Origin: an uncultured Pseudoxanthomonas sp.
GTDB taxonomy: Bacteria > Pseudomonadota > Gammaproteobacteria > Xanthomonadales > Xanthomonadaceae
Reading direction: 5' to 3'
NCBI RefSeq assembly: GCF_946886695.1
Contig: NZ_CAMPJD010000004.1
Span: forward strand, 38,600-102,599
Length of the DNA: 64,000 nt
The translations under genes and the position numbers were made by a program. How positions within the stretch are numbered: the stretch's first letter is position 1; each line of letters starts with the position of its first letter. Of the stretch, positions 48,109 to 57,270 are shown one piece after another. Below the pieces are notes generated by a model. The model had not been told where the DNA came from. It made no database searches and saw only the letters and a list, made by a program, of their open reading frames with translations.

Positions 48109-48753
48109 ATGTCGACTCATTCCCGCTCACCTCGGTCTCTGCTCTGGCCGCTTGCAGTCGTGACCGGTCTGGCTTTCGGATTGGGGATGGCTACTACCGC
48201 ACTTGTGATGAAACGTAGAGCGGATTCGACATCGGCGAATGCAGCGGCTGCGACACTTCCAGCACGTGAACGCGCGAGCGCCCCTCCCCCATCCGCCTTC
48301 CTCACGCCGCCGAGGACGACGCCGGTGAATGAACCCGTCCCGCGCGCCTCCGCCTCTGAAGCCAACGGCAACGATACACAGGCCAGGGAATTCAGCAACT
48401 ACGAATCTCTCTTCCGGGCCGAGACACGCGTTGACCTGTCATGGGCGGAACCCGCCGAGCGTTCACTGGTCGAGGCCGCGACGGAGGAGCCGCTGGTGGC
48501 CTTTGGAGTTCCCTCGGAGTTCAACGCACGATGCGTACGCCGATTGTGCAAAGTACAGATGGCATTCAACGACGTCGCGCAGGCAAATGACTGGTCGGAA
48601 ATCTACGTCTTGGGAATGGCGGACGCGGTGACCCTGGTGCGCAGCATAACGTTCACGCGGCATGACGGACAAACGGAATTGATTCTTTACGGGACGCGTA
48701 AGGGCTCCGAAAACCTGCTCAGTGAGTCCACCATATCCTCATCTCGTCACTGA
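48109..48753 (+). CDS. Membrane-anchored hypothetical protein
   Basis: A 214-residue protein. One transmembrane helix (about 10-33, WPLAVVTGLAFGLGMATTALV) is followed by a Ser/Pro/Ala-rich linker and a periplasmic domain with two cysteines (CVRRLCKVQMAF) that may pair. No family is recognised. The base composition is less GC-rich at third positions than the flanking core genes. In-frame starts exist at 48043, 48082 and 48109; I took 48109, which places the membrane helix near the N-terminus, though its ribosome site is weak. Confidence 0.6.
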   Translation: MSTHSRSPRSLLWPLAVVTGLAFGLGMATTALVMKRRADSTSANAAAATLPARERASAPPPSAFLTPPRTTPVNEPVPRASASEANGNDTQAREFSNYESLFRAETRVDLSWAEPAERSLVEAATEEPLVAFGVPSEFNARCVRRLCKVQMAFNDVAQANDWSEIYVLGMADAVTLVRSITFTRHDGQTELILYGTRKGSENLLSESTISSSRH

Positions 48754-49004
48754 TGGCGATGTTTTCTGGGCGAGACGTATCTAGGAGCCCAAAAAAAACG
48801 GTCGCCTTCGTTTCCCATGCAGAGGATTATCACGAAGACTGTCCGGCCACTTTCAAAATATGCGTAGAAGCGGAATGTGGACGGGATACTCCACGCACAT
48901 GGACAGCCGGCGGTTCGATTCGGGCCGCTGAAAGCTTGTTGCTTGAGCGCAACTGCACCGACTGTCACTCAACCATCGCAACTCACAGCAACCACAAGGG
49001 AAAA
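48754..49004. other. Intergenic region, lower GC
   Basis: About 250 nt upstream of the exported orphan. It includes an A-run at about 48791 and AT-rich words unusual for this window. The frame of the downstream gene stays open through it, but the translation (YHEDCPATFKICVEAE) has no family resemblance and the good ribosome site is at 49005. I see no gene; it probably holds the promoter. Confidence 0.4.
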
Positions 49005-49535
49005 ATGATCATGAAGATGCGTTTCTTCCTCCGCACAACCATCGCTCTGCCGTTCTGCAGTCCTTTTCTCCTCGCGCTGAACGCAACAGCCGCCACTTCC
49101 ACTCGGGGCGAAGTACAGATGGCCGCGGGCCTCTGCCAACCGTTCGTTCCAACCAATGAGATACGCTACTCAGCCACAGGCATGCGCAATGCAGGTACCA
49201 GCACCGTGTACGCAATCTGCTCGTTGGCCGGCACTTGGTATGCGGACAGTGAAAACGGGGGTGCCAGCTACATCAGCCTGAAGGTTCGCAACACCGCGAC
49301 GACACCGCAATCCGTGAGCTGCACTGCGCGCCCCGGCTACGCCTACGGCGCAACGAACAACCAGCTTTCCATGCCCCTGACCCTGACCATCCAGCCGGGC
49401 GGCTTTCAGTCATTCAGTTGGAACTCGACAACTGCAGGCGGAAGGATGCGCAATCCGAATTTCACCTGTGCATTGAAGCCGGGTATCGAGATTCAGTATG
49501 CAGAACGTACCTACTCAGAGGACGTGGGCGCCTGA
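49005..49535 (+). CDS. Secreted hypothetical protein
   Basis: A 176-residue protein with a signal peptide (MIMKMRFFLRTTIALP to about NATAA, residue 30). The mature part is beta-rich with four cysteines (GLCQPF, AICSLAG, VSCTAR, FTCALK), so probably two disulfides, and many Thr/Ser/Gly/Asn residues. No family is recognised. AAGGGAAAAATG gives a clear start. A strong terminator follows it. Confidence 0.7.
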   Translation: MIMKMRFFLRTTIALPFCSPFLLALNATAATSTRGEVQMAAGLCQPFVPTNEIRYSATGMRNAGTSTVYAICSLAGTWYADSENGGASYISLKVRNTATTPQSVSCTARPGYAYGATNNQLSMPLTLTIQPGGFQSFSWNSTTAGGRMRNPNFTCALKPGIEIQYAERTYSEDVGA

Positions 49536-49569
49536 GCGCCATCGCCCGTATTGAATATGGCGGATAGAA

Positions 49570-49593
49570 GAATCCCCGCAGTGGCGGGGATTC
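49570..49593. terminator. Bidirectional rho-independent terminator
   Basis: The stem GAATCCCCGC (49570-49579) / GCGGGGATTC (49584-49593) has a 4-nt loop and is followed on the plus strand by TTTTTCTT. It ends the secreted orphan gene and, on the other strand, gltA, whose stop is 29 nt away. Confidence 0.88.
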
Positions 49594-49621
49594 TTTTTCT
49601 TGTCATTCGACTTGCAGGCGC

Positions 49622-50911
49622 TCAGCGCTTGTCGGGCGACACGTAGTCGCGCGGCGCGTAGCCGGTGTAGATCTGGCGCGGACGGCCGATCTTCGCTTCC
49701 GGATCGACCTGCTGTTCCAGCCAGTGCGACACCCAGCCAGCGGTGCGGCCGATGGCGAACATGACGGTGAACATCTCGGTCGGGATCTTCAGCGCCTTGT
49801 AGATGATGCCGCTGTAGAAATCGACATTGGGGTACAGCTTGCGCTGGATGAAGTACTCGTCCTTCAGCGCGGCCTCTTCCAGCCTCATCGCCACTTCCAG
49901 CAGCGGATCGTCCACGCCCAGTTCGCCCAGCACCTTGTGGGTCATCTCGCGGATGATCTTGGCGCGCGGATCGAAGTTCTTGTAGACGCGGTGGCCGAAG
50001 CCCATCAGGCGGAAACCCGATTCCTTGTCCTTGGCCTTGTCGACGGCGGAGGCGACGTTCTTCGCATCGCCGATTTCCTCCAGCATCTTCAGCACGGCCT
50101 CGTTGGCGCCGCCATGCGCGGGGCCCCACAGGGCGGTGATGCCCGCGGCGACCGAGGCGTACGGATTCGCACCGGTCGAACCGACCAGGCGCACGGTCGA
50201 GGTGGACGCATTCTGCTCGTGGTCCGCGTGCAGGATGAACAACAGGTCCAGCGCCTTGGCGACCACCGGATTGAGTTCCAGCGGCTCGCTCGGCACTTCG
50301 AACATCATGTGCAGGAAGCGGTCGACGTACTCGAGGTTGTTGCGCGGATAGCGGATCGGCCAGCCGATCGAATAGCGGTAGGCCGCGGCGGCCAGGGTCG
50401 GCATCTTCGCCAGCAGGCGGATGGCGGCCAGGCGGCGCTGCTCGGGATCTTCCAGGTCGAGGGTGTCGTGGTAGAACGCCGACAGCGAGGCGACCGTGCC
50501 GGACAGCATGGCCATCGGGTGCGCGTCGTAGTGGAAGCCGTGCAGGAAGTTCTTCAGCGACTCATGCATCATCGTGTGATGCGTGACTTCGTGCTCGAAC
50601 TTGGCGAATTCCTCCTTGGTCGGCAGCTCGCCGTTCATCAGCAGGTACGAGACCTCCAGGAAGCTGGAATGCTGCGCGAGCTGCTCGATGGGGTAACCGC
50701 GGTACAGCAGCACGCCGTTGTCGCCATCGATGTAGGTGATGGCCGACTTGCAGCTGGCGGTGGCAGTGAAACCCGAGTCGTAGGTGAAAAGACCCGTTTC
50801 CTTGGTCAGCTTGGAAATGTCGACGCAGTCGTTGCCAAGCGTGGGTTTCAGGACTGGCAGGACGACGGATTTGTCGCCGGCATTCAGCGTGACCTGGTCA
50901 AGTTCGGACAC
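49622..50911 (-). CDS. gltA: Citrate synthase
   Basis: A 429-residue type II (hexameric, Gram-negative) citrate synthase. It condenses acetyl-CoA with oxaloacetate. Active-site segments are [34 protein letters not shown] and [14 protein letters not shown], with the catalytic aspartate in the C-terminal helix region. An N-terminal beta domain (about 1-55) allows NADH control in this type. Full length, with a monocistronic appearance. Confidence 0.96.
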   Translation of the reverse strand: MSELDQVTLNAGDKSVVLPVLKPTLGNDCVDISKLTKETGLFTYDSGFTATASCKSAITYIDGDNGVLLYRGYPIEQLAQHSSFLEVSYLLMNGELPTKEEFAKFEHEVTHHTMMHESLKNFLHGFHYDAHPMAMLSGTVASLSAFYHDTLDLEDPEQRRLAAIRLLAKMPTLAAAAYRYSIGWPIRYPRNNLEYVDRFLHMMFEVPSEPLELNPVVAKALDLLFILHADHEQNASTSTVRLVGSTGANPYASVAAGITALWGPAHGGANEAVLKMLEEIGDAKNVASAVDKAKDKESGFRLMGFGHRVYKNFDPRAKIIREMTHKVLGELGVDDPLLEVAMRLEEAALKDEYFIQRKLYPNVDFYSGIIYKALKIPTEMFTVMFAIGRTAGWVSHWLEQQVDPEAKIGRPRQIYTGYAPRDYVSPDKR

Positions 50912-51121
50912 AGTGTGCGCTCCTTCGTGGGGTAACGCCGGCCGGTAGCCGGGCGGCGCGGGACGGGAGTCCAGGGAGTGAACCTTGGATGACCCGAATT
51001 ATCGCACAGCGGGTTTGGAGCCGTCGCTCGATACAGCACCAAAGTCAGACCAAAGAATGAGGCCGCGCGTGCAACCGTGCGTTCCGGTGCGCCGTGGTGA
51101 TCGGGTGCGCGCAAACGCGAA

Positions 51122-51144
51122 CGGCCGCGCACAAGGCGCGGCCG
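51122..51144 (-). terminator. Hairpin after rpmE2
   Basis: The stem CGGCCGCGC (51122-51130) / GCGCGGCCG (51136-51144) with a 5-nt loop lies 29 nt beyond the L31 stop. It is followed on the minus strand by TTCGCGTTT. It is a moderate terminator. Confidence 0.6.
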
Positions 51145-51172
51145 CAGGCGGATCAGGCGAACGACGGTTCGA

Positions 51173-51415
51173 TCAGCGCGCGTAGCGCTTCTGGAACTTG
51201 TCGATACGACCGCTGGTGTCGATGACCTTGTGCTTGCCCGTGTAGAACGGGTGCGAAGCCGAGGAGATTTCGACCTTGATCAGCGGGTAATCGTTGCCGT
51301 CTTCCCACTTCGTCGTTTCCTTGCTGCCCAGCGTGGAGCGGGTCAGGAACTTGAAATCGGAGGTCACGTCGTGGAAGACGACTTCGCGGTAATTCGGGTG
51401 GATGTCGGCCTTCAT
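51173..51415 (-). CDS. rpmE2: 50S ribosomal protein L31 type B
   Basis: An 80-residue L31 of the zinc-free type: it starts [17 protein letters not shown] and ends [10 protein letters not shown], without the CxxC pairs of type A. Such paralogues (also called YkgM-like) usually replace the zinc form when zinc is scarce. No Zur-like palindrome was recognised in the 75 nt before it, so it may be the main L31 here. Start ATG 51415. Confidence 0.93.
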   Translation of the reverse strand: MKADIHPNYREVVFHDVTSDFKFLTRSTLGSKETTKWEDGNDYPLIKVEISSASHPFYTGKHKVIDTSGRIDKFQKRYAR

Positions 51416-51489
51416 GGCGGTAACACCGTGTAGCGGGAATGGAAGAGCGGCATTATAAACCGCCCCACCAAGCCCGTGCAAGCCTGCCC

Positions 51490-52428
51490 TCAGCCTGCGG
51501 CCAGGGCCGCCTCGATCAGTGCCTCGAAGCGCACCTGCTCGTAGCGCAGCAGGATATTGGCCTTGTCCGGCTGCCCCCCCTCCCGTCGCCAGTCCACGAT
51601 CGAGGCCCCCCTGGCATGGGCACCCTGCAGTTCGATAGCCAGCGGCCGCTCGGCCAGTTCCAGCGCGCCTTCGGGCGCGAGCACGAAGGCCATGGCCAAG
51701 GCGTCCGCAGCGAACCAGTGGTCGCCCCGGCGATCGGCGGACCACGAACGCGTCTTTTCGGAGATGCGGTCGTAGAAGCGGGCGCGATCGGCGTCGGCCC
51801 GCAGCCAGTCCGCTACCCGCTCATGATGGAGACCGTGGGCGATGGTGGCCTCCCAGTCTGCGAGGTCGTAGCGCTCGAATGCTTCGAGCACAAGATGCGC
51901 CGCTTCCGGATCGAAGTAGAAGTTGAACTCCGCAGCCGGCGTGATGTTGCCGTGGCAGGTGACCGCGCCGCCCATCACCACGAACCGCGCGATCCGCTGC
52001 GGCAGCGTGGGATCCAGCTTGAGCGCCAGCGCGATGTTGGTCAGCGGCCCCAGTGCAACCAGTACCAACCGACCCGCGTGCTCATGCGACAGACGCAGGA
52101 TGGCCAGCGCCGCATGTTCGGCTTCCGCCTGGCGCGCGGCCGGCGGGTAGCCGACATCGCCGAAGCCGTCCTGCCCGTGCACATAGCCCGCATCCGGCGA
52201 CGGATGCAGTAGCGGCGCGGGCGCGCCGGCGAACACGGGAATGTCATCGCGGCCCGCGACTTCGCACAGCTTCAGCGCATTGCGCACGGTGTGCTGCAGG
52301 CCCACGTTGCCGGCCGCGATAGTCAGGCCGACGATGTCGTGGCGCGCATCGTTGAACGCCATCAACAATGCCAACGCATCGTCGACGCCGGGATCGGTGT
52401 CGATCAACAAGGGAATCCTGTCCGTCAT
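51490..52428 (-). CDS. Nucleoside hydrolase (IunH family)
   Basis: A 312-residue ribohydrolase. The calcium site is the N-terminal [14 protein letters not shown], the family signature that opens the protein. [14 protein letters not shown] and FVVMGGAV follow, and the late DALAMAFVL holds the fourth aspartate. It splits purine or pyrimidine ribonucleosides into base and ribose in salvage. The specificity cannot be told. Single gene; a REP pair lies about 70 nt upstream. Confidence 0.92.
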   Translation of the reverse strand: MTDRIPLLIDTDPGVDDALALLMAFNDARHDIVGLTIAAGNVGLQHTVRNALKLCEVAGRDDIPVFAGAPAPLLHPSPDAGYVHGQDGFGDVGYPPAARQAEAEHAALAILRLSHEHAGRLVLVALGPLTNIALALKLDPTLPQRIARFVVMGGAVTCHGNITPAAEFNFYFDPEAAHLVLEAFERYDLADWEATIAHGLHHERVADWLRADADRARFYDRISEKTRSWSADRRGDHWFAADALAMAFVLAPEGALELAERPLAIELQGAHARGASIVDWRREGGQPDKANILLRYEQVRFEALIEAALAAG

Positions 52429-52498
52429 CTTCTTCTCTTCGTCTTCTCGGCCGCCGAGTCTCGCACCGCAGGCGGTGCCATGGAAGCAGGCGTGTCAT

Positions 52499-52581
52499 GT
52501 AGGAGGGGCTTCAGCCCCGATGCCTTTCGATCTGGCTTCAGTTGGCTGACCGAAGAGCCTAGGGGCTGAAGCCCCTCCTAC
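52499..52581. repeat. Inverted REP doublet
   Basis: One unit GTAGGAGGGGCTTCAGCCCC begins at 52499; its inverted partner occupies 52561-52581. The 40 nt between them is unrelated. It fills the gap between recG (stop 52592) and the nucleoside hydrolase start, and would fold into a long stem in either transcript. It is the same family as the copies round the RAYT pseudogene. Confidence 0.87.
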
Positions 52582-52591
52582 AGGAAGCGAC

Positions 52592-54697
52592 CTACGCGGA
52601 CGCGTACCGCGCCGCACCGCCTACCCAGCGATGGATCACGCGGTCCGCCACCGCCGGCGCATCGACGAGCAACCGCTCCGCCAGTGCGTGCACCTGCGGC
52701 AGAAGGCCCGCGTCGCGCGCCAGGTCGGCGACGCGGAAGGCCGCCAGTCCCGTCTGCCGCGTGCCGAGCAGTTCGCCCGGGCCACGCAGTTCCAAATCCT
52801 TCTCGGCGATGACGAAGCCATCATTGGTCTCGCGCATCGTCGCCAGGCGATGCTTGGCCATCATCGACAGCGGCGGCTGGTACATCAGCACGCAGGTCGA
52901 CGCGGTGGCGCCACGGCCGACCCGCCCACGCAGCTGGTGCAACTGGGCCAGGCCCAGCCGCTCCGCATTCTCGATGATCATCAGCGAGGCATTGGGCACG
53001 TCCACGCCGACTTCGATCACCGTGGTGGCCACCAGCAGGTCGACCTCACCCTGCTTGAAGCGGCGCATTGTGGCCTGCTTGTCGGCCGCCTTCATGCGCC
53101 CGTGCACCAGCGCCACACGGGCTTCCGACAATGATGCGGAGAGGGCTTCGAACGTCGTCTGTGCCGCCTGCGCGACCACCTCGTCGCTGTCGTCGATCAG
53201 GGTGCAGACCCAATACGCCTGCCGCCCTTCCGCACAGGCGGTGCGGATGCGTTCGACCAGATCCGGCCGGCGCTCCGCGCTCAGCGCGACCGTCTGCACC
53301 GGCGTGCGACCCGGCGGCAACTCGTCGATGGCCGATACATCCAGGTCCGCATAGGCCGCCATCGCCAGCGTGCGCGGAATCGGCGTGGCGGTCATGACCA
53401 ACTGGTGCGGCACGCGGTCGATCCCTGCCCCCTTGTCGCGCAGCGCCAATCGCTGGTGCACGCCGAAACGGTGCTGCTCGTCGACGATGGCCAGGCCGAG
53501 ATCATGGAACGTCACCGCCTCCTGCATCAGCGCATGGGTGCCGACCACCACCTGCGCTTCGCCCGACGCCACCTGCGCCAGTACGGTCGCGCGGGCCTTG
53601 CCGGTGACCTTGCCGGCCAGCCACGCCACGCGCACGCCCAGGGGTTCGAGCCACGCGCGCAGGTTGGCGAGGTGCTGCTCGGCCAGCAACTCGGTCGGGG
53701 CCGCCAGCGCCACCTGCTTGCCGGCTTCGACTGCCAGCATGCCCGCCAGCGCGGCCACCACTGTCTTGCCGCTGCCGACGTCGCCCTGTACCAGCCGCAG
53801 CATCGGCGACGGCTTGGCGATGTCCTCTCGGATCTGCGCGAACACGCGTTGCTGCGCACCCGTCAACGTGAACGGCAACGCCTTGACCAGCGCCTTCACC
53901 AGCGCGCCCTTTCCCTTCAGCGCGGGCGCTCGGTGCTGCTGCAAGGCCAGTCGTTGCCGACGCAGGCTCAGGTGGTGGGCCAGCAGTTCTTCGATCGCCA
54001 GCCGGCGCTGCGCGGGGTGCGTACCCAGTGCGAGTGCAGCGACATCCGCATCGCGCGGCGGGCGATGCATGGTCAGCAGGGCTTGCCGCAGTGAAGGCAG
54101 GCCCAACCCGTCAAGCAGGGAGACCGGCAGCAGTTCCAGGCGGTCATCGTCCGGCAGCCGCTCAAGCGCCTGGCCGACCAGCTTGCGGATGCTCGAAGGC
54201 CCCAGCCCCTCGATCGCGGGATAGACCGGATCCAGCGCCTCGCCCAGGGCCGCGTCGTCGTCTTCGCCCAACATGCGGTAACTGGGATGGACGATCTCCA
54301 GGCCATGCTGCCCCGGCTTCGGCGTGCCGTAGCAGCGGATGCGCGCACCCACGGTGAACTGCGCGACCTGGGCGGCACGGAAATGGAAGAAACGCAACAC
54401 CAGCGTGCCATGCGATTCGTCGCCCACGGCCACGCGCAGCACGGGCCGGTAGCGGAAACCGCGCTCGACAGCCTCGACCCGCCCTTCGACCTGTGCAGGC
54501 ACGCCAGGCTGCAGTTGCCTGATCGGCGTGAGCGCGGTGCGGTCTTCGTAGCGCAGCGGCAGGTGCAGCCACAGGTCCTGCATGGTCAGCAGGCCGCGGG
54601 CGGCGAGCTTCTCCGCCACGCGCGGACCTACGCCTGGCAGACGACTCAGCGGTTCGGCGGAAAGTTCGATGGGCGGCGTGTCGCGACGTGCGGGCAT
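52592..54697 (-). CDS. recG: ATP-dependent DNA helicase RecG
   Basis: A 701-residue branch-migration helicase for stalled forks and recombination junctions. An N-terminal wedge/OB domain (about 20-180, with SRLPGVGPRVAEKLAARG) precedes the helicase core: Q/motif I GDVGSGKT, motif II DEQHRFGV, motif III TATPIPRT, and C-terminal ATTVIEVGVDVPNA and QLRGRVGRG. The start ATG 54697 gives MPARRDTPP. Confidence 0.95.
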   Translation of the reverse strand: MPARRDTPPIELSAEPLSRLPGVGPRVAEKLAARGLLTMQDLWLHLPLRYEDRTALTPIRQLQPGVPAQVEGRVEAVERGFRYRPVLRVAVGDESHGTLVLRFFHFRAAQVAQFTVGARIRCYGTPKPGQHGLEIVHPSYRMLGEDDDAALGEALDPVYPAIEGLGPSSIRKLVGQALERLPDDDRLELLPVSLLDGLGLPSLRQALLTMHRPPRDADVAALALGTHPAQRRLAIEELLAHHLSLRRQRLALQQHRAPALKGKGALVKALVKALPFTLTGAQQRVFAQIREDIAKPSPMLRLVQGDVGSGKTVVAALAGMLAVEAGKQVALAAPTELLAEQHLANLRAWLEPLGVRVAWLAGKVTGKARATVLAQVASGEAQVVVGTHALMQEAVTFHDLGLAIVDEQHRFGVHQRLALRDKGAGIDRVPHQLVMTATPIPRTLAMAAYADLDVSAIDELPPGRTPVQTVALSAERRPDLVERIRTACAEGRQAYWVCTLIDDSDEVVAQAAQTTFEALSASLSEARVALVHGRMKAADKQATMRRFKQGEVDLLVATTVIEVGVDVPNASLMIIENAERLGLAQLHQLRGRVGRGATASTCVLMYQPPLSMMAKHRLATMRETNDGFVIAEKDLELRGPGELLGTRQTGLAAFRVADLARDAGLLPQVHALAERLLVDAPAVADRVIHRWVGGAARYASA

Positions 54698-54732
54698 CGC
54701 ACAAGGATGCCGGGAACGGCCCGAAACAAAAA

Positions 54733-54756
54733 CCCCGGCACCTCGCGATGCCGGGG
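54733..54756 (-). terminator. Rho-independent terminator after the TonB receptor gene
   Basis: The stem CCCCGGCA (54733-54740) / TGCCGGGG (54749-54756) is followed on the minus strand by TTTTTGTTT. It lies 28 nt past the receptor stop and ends the three-gene operon before recG. Confidence 0.88.
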
Positions 54757-54783
54757 CCCACGTCCAGCGCGTCTCCGCGCGGC

Positions 54784-57234
54784 TCAGAACTTCACGACCA
54801 CTTCCATGCCGTAGGTGCGCGGCTCGCTGATGGTGGCGCCCACCACGCCCAGCGGTCCGCGCCCGTAGGTGTTCAGGCCTTTCACGTACTGGTTGTCGAA
54901 CACGTTGTTGCCATAGATCGCCCAGCTCCAATGGCCGTTCGGCGCCGTCCAGCCGATCCGCATGTCGGTGCGGTCGCGCGCCTCGCCGATGTCGAGCAGC
55001 GCATTGACGCCGCAGTCGCCCTGCAGGTCCGACCCGGCATTGCAGCGGCTGCGCCCGCGGTAGGCATGGCGTGCGGAGAAGCGCAGATCGCCGTGACCGG
55101 CCAGGTCCACGCGGTACGCCGCACCGATCGAGGCAGTGAACCGCGGCTCACCGGTTGGCTCGCCATCCAGATCGATGCCTTCCGGCGTCACGTAGTCCTT
55201 GTACTTGGAATCGATCCATTCGGCCTGCGCATCCAGCGAGAATGCATCCGTCACCTTCCAGCGCATGTCGAAGTCGATGCCGGTCGCCTCGAGGTCGCCG
55301 GTATCGAACACGAAGCGCGGGATGTCGACCGGGTTGTTCGGGTCGGGATCGATCAACCGGATCGACTGGCGGTTGTCGTAGCGGTAGTGGAACAGCGACG
55401 CGTTGTAGGAGAAGCGACCGAAGGACTGCTTGATGCCGGCCTCCAGGTTCCATACGTCCTCGTTCTCGAATGCTGGACCGATCTGCAGCGCATTGAAGCC
55501 GCCGGCCTTGTAGCCCTTGGCCAGTGAGCCGAACACCATCGTTCTGTCGTTGAGGTGGTAGTCCACGACGAAGCGCGGACTGACATCGCTCCAGCTGCGC
55601 TTGTCGCGCACCAGCACACCCTTGTTCACCATCGCCGGCGGGTCGATGAAGGCCATGTCGAAGGTCAGCAGTTCACGCGTGATCGGGATCCCCATCTGCT
55701 CCAGCGCAGCGAAGAACCCGAGCGACTCCAGCAGGTCCAGCTTGCCTTCCAGTTCAGGCGCATTGCGCGGCGTGTTGAGCCAGGTGAAGTCCTTCTCGTC
55801 GCGCGTGTAGCGCAGGCCAAAGGTCAGGTTGAGCTTGTCTGACGCGCGCCAGATCACGTCACCGAAGGCCGCATACGCGGTGGTCGACAACGTATTGGTG
55901 AAACGCTCGTTCCAGCGGTCGCCGACCAGCGACACCGGGATACCCACGCTCTGCGCCAGGAATGAGGTGAATCCGAACAGGCTGCCGTCCGGCGTCGGCG
56001 CGATGCCGAGGTTGCGCACGATGTTGTCCACCGCCTCGGTATTCGTGTTGACCTCGCTGGTCTGGTCGGCATCCTCCTTGAAGAAGCTGGCACCGGCCAC
56101 CCAGTCCAGGCGCGCGTTGCTGCCGGCGAACTTGAACTCCTGGTAGAACGTCTCGTTGCTTTCGGTATTCACCGAATCGATGTACAGGTCGGCCCGGTTG
56201 GTACCGTCCTCCTCGGTCTGGTTCAGCGAATCGTACTGCCGCCACGACGAGGTCGACGACAGGTTGCCCCAGGTGAACGCGTGGTCGACGATCAGGGTGA
56301 CGCCGTCGAACGTGCGCCACTCGGCGTTCTCCGCATCGCTGTAGGTCGGGACCTCGCGCGGGTCGAAGTAGTCGTCCGGATCCACGGGCACAGGGGGGCG
56401 CTGCGGGTAAGCCGGCAACGGCACGATACCGGTGGTCACCCGGCCGTTCTGGTCCAGGCTCTCGTGGTCCCAGCTGACCAGGGCGGTGGTGTTCTCGCCC
56501 ATGCGGACCTGCCAGGCCGCGCGCGCCGCCCATACGTTCTCTCCGCCCAGGTCCTTGCCGGTGGCACCATCCTGGAACCAGCCATCACTGTGGTTGAACA
56601 GCGCGTTGACGCGCAACGCGGACGTCTCGCTGGTGGGAATGTTCCACATCGCATCCGCGTACTGCTTGCCGTAATTCCCCAGCCGCAACCGCAGGCGCGC
56701 CTCGGTTTCGTCCTGCGGCCGGCGCGTCACCAGCGAGATCGCACCCGCCGCCGTGTTGCGGCCGAACAACGTGCCTTGCGGCCCCTTCAGCACCTCGATG
56801 CGCTCGACGTCGAGAAACGGCAGCAGCACGCCACCGCCTCGGCCGCCGTACACGCCATCCACGAATATCCCGACCGCCGGATCGGTCCCGATACCGAAGT
56901 CGCTGGTCTCCACGCCACGCAGCCGGAACGAAGGTTGTGTGGGCTGCACGGCATCCACCACCAGGCCAGGCACGAAGGCATCGATGTCGCCGAGGTTCTC
57001 GGCCGCCACGTCGTCGAGCAGTTGCTGATCCACCACCTGCAGCGCGATCGGCACGTCCTGGAGTTCCTGCGAACGGCTCTGCGCGGTCACGGTGATGGTG
57101 TCCAGATCGGTCGCCTGCTGCTCACCCTCGGGCGTGGCCTGCGCCCAGGCCGTGCCGCCCGTTCCCAGTACCACGCAACCGCCGAACAACGCGCGACGCA
57201 GCCCCACGACCAGATTCCGTTGCATCACTTTCAT
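54784..57234 (-). CDS. TonB-dependent outer membrane receptor
   Basis: An 816-residue receptor. After a signal peptide (to about WAQA, residue 32) comes a TonB box-like DTITVTAQ (about 46-53), then the plug domain (DVPIALQVVDQQLLDDV; RLRGVETSDFG; KGPQGTLFGRNTAAGAI) and a 22-strand barrel ending in VVVKF. The plug style (DVPIALxV, GRNTAAG) is that of the large receptor group often tied to carbohydrates, sterols or other carbon sources, not a classic siderophore group. The ATG at 57234 follows GGGAGGGAGTG. Third gene of an operon with a diheme cytochrome and a beta-helix lipoprotein. Confidence 0.92.
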   Translation of the reverse strand: MKVMQRNLVVGLRRALFGGCVVLGTGGTAWAQATPEGEQQATDLDTITVTAQSRSQELQDVPIALQVVDQQLLDDVAAENLGDIDAFVPGLVVDAVQPTQPSFRLRGVETSDFGIGTDPAVGIFVDGVYGGRGGGVLLPFLDVERIEVLKGPQGTLFGRNTAAGAISLVTRRPQDETEARLRLRLGNYGKQYADAMWNIPTSETSALRVNALFNHSDGWFQDGATGKDLGGENVWAARAAWQVRMGENTTALVSWDHESLDQNGRVTTGIVPLPAYPQRPPVPVDPDDYFDPREVPTYSDAENAEWRTFDGVTLIVDHAFTWGNLSSTSSWRQYDSLNQTEEDGTNRADLYIDSVNTESNETFYQEFKFAGSNARLDWVAGASFFKEDADQTSEVNTNTEAVDNIVRNLGIAPTPDGSLFGFTSFLAQSVGIPVSLVGDRWNERFTNTLSTTAYAAFGDVIWRASDKLNLTFGLRYTRDEKDFTWLNTPRNAPELEGKLDLLESLGFFAALEQMGIPITRELLTFDMAFIDPPAMVNKGVLVRDKRSWSDVSPRFVVDYHLNDRTMVFGSLAKGYKAGGFNALQIGPAFENEDVWNLEAGIKQSFGRFSYNASLFHYRYDNRQSIRLIDPDPNNPVDIPRFVFDTGDLEATGIDFDMRWKVTDAFSLDAQAEWIDSKYKDYVTPEGIDLDGEPTGEPRFTASIGAAYRVDLAGHGDLRFSARHAYRGRSRCNAGSDLQGDCGVNALLDIGEARDRTDMRIGWTAPNGHWSWAIYGNNVFDNQYVKGLNTYGRGPLGVVGATISEPRTYGMEVVVKF

Positions 57235-57270
57235 CACTCCCTCCCGAGAAGCGTTGTGCGGATACCGGCT

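Noticed and set aside
52499..52581. The recG/nucleoside hydrolase gap as an insertion sequence
   Set aside because: Only an inverted pair of REP palindromes with 40 nt between; no transposase, no target duplication visible.
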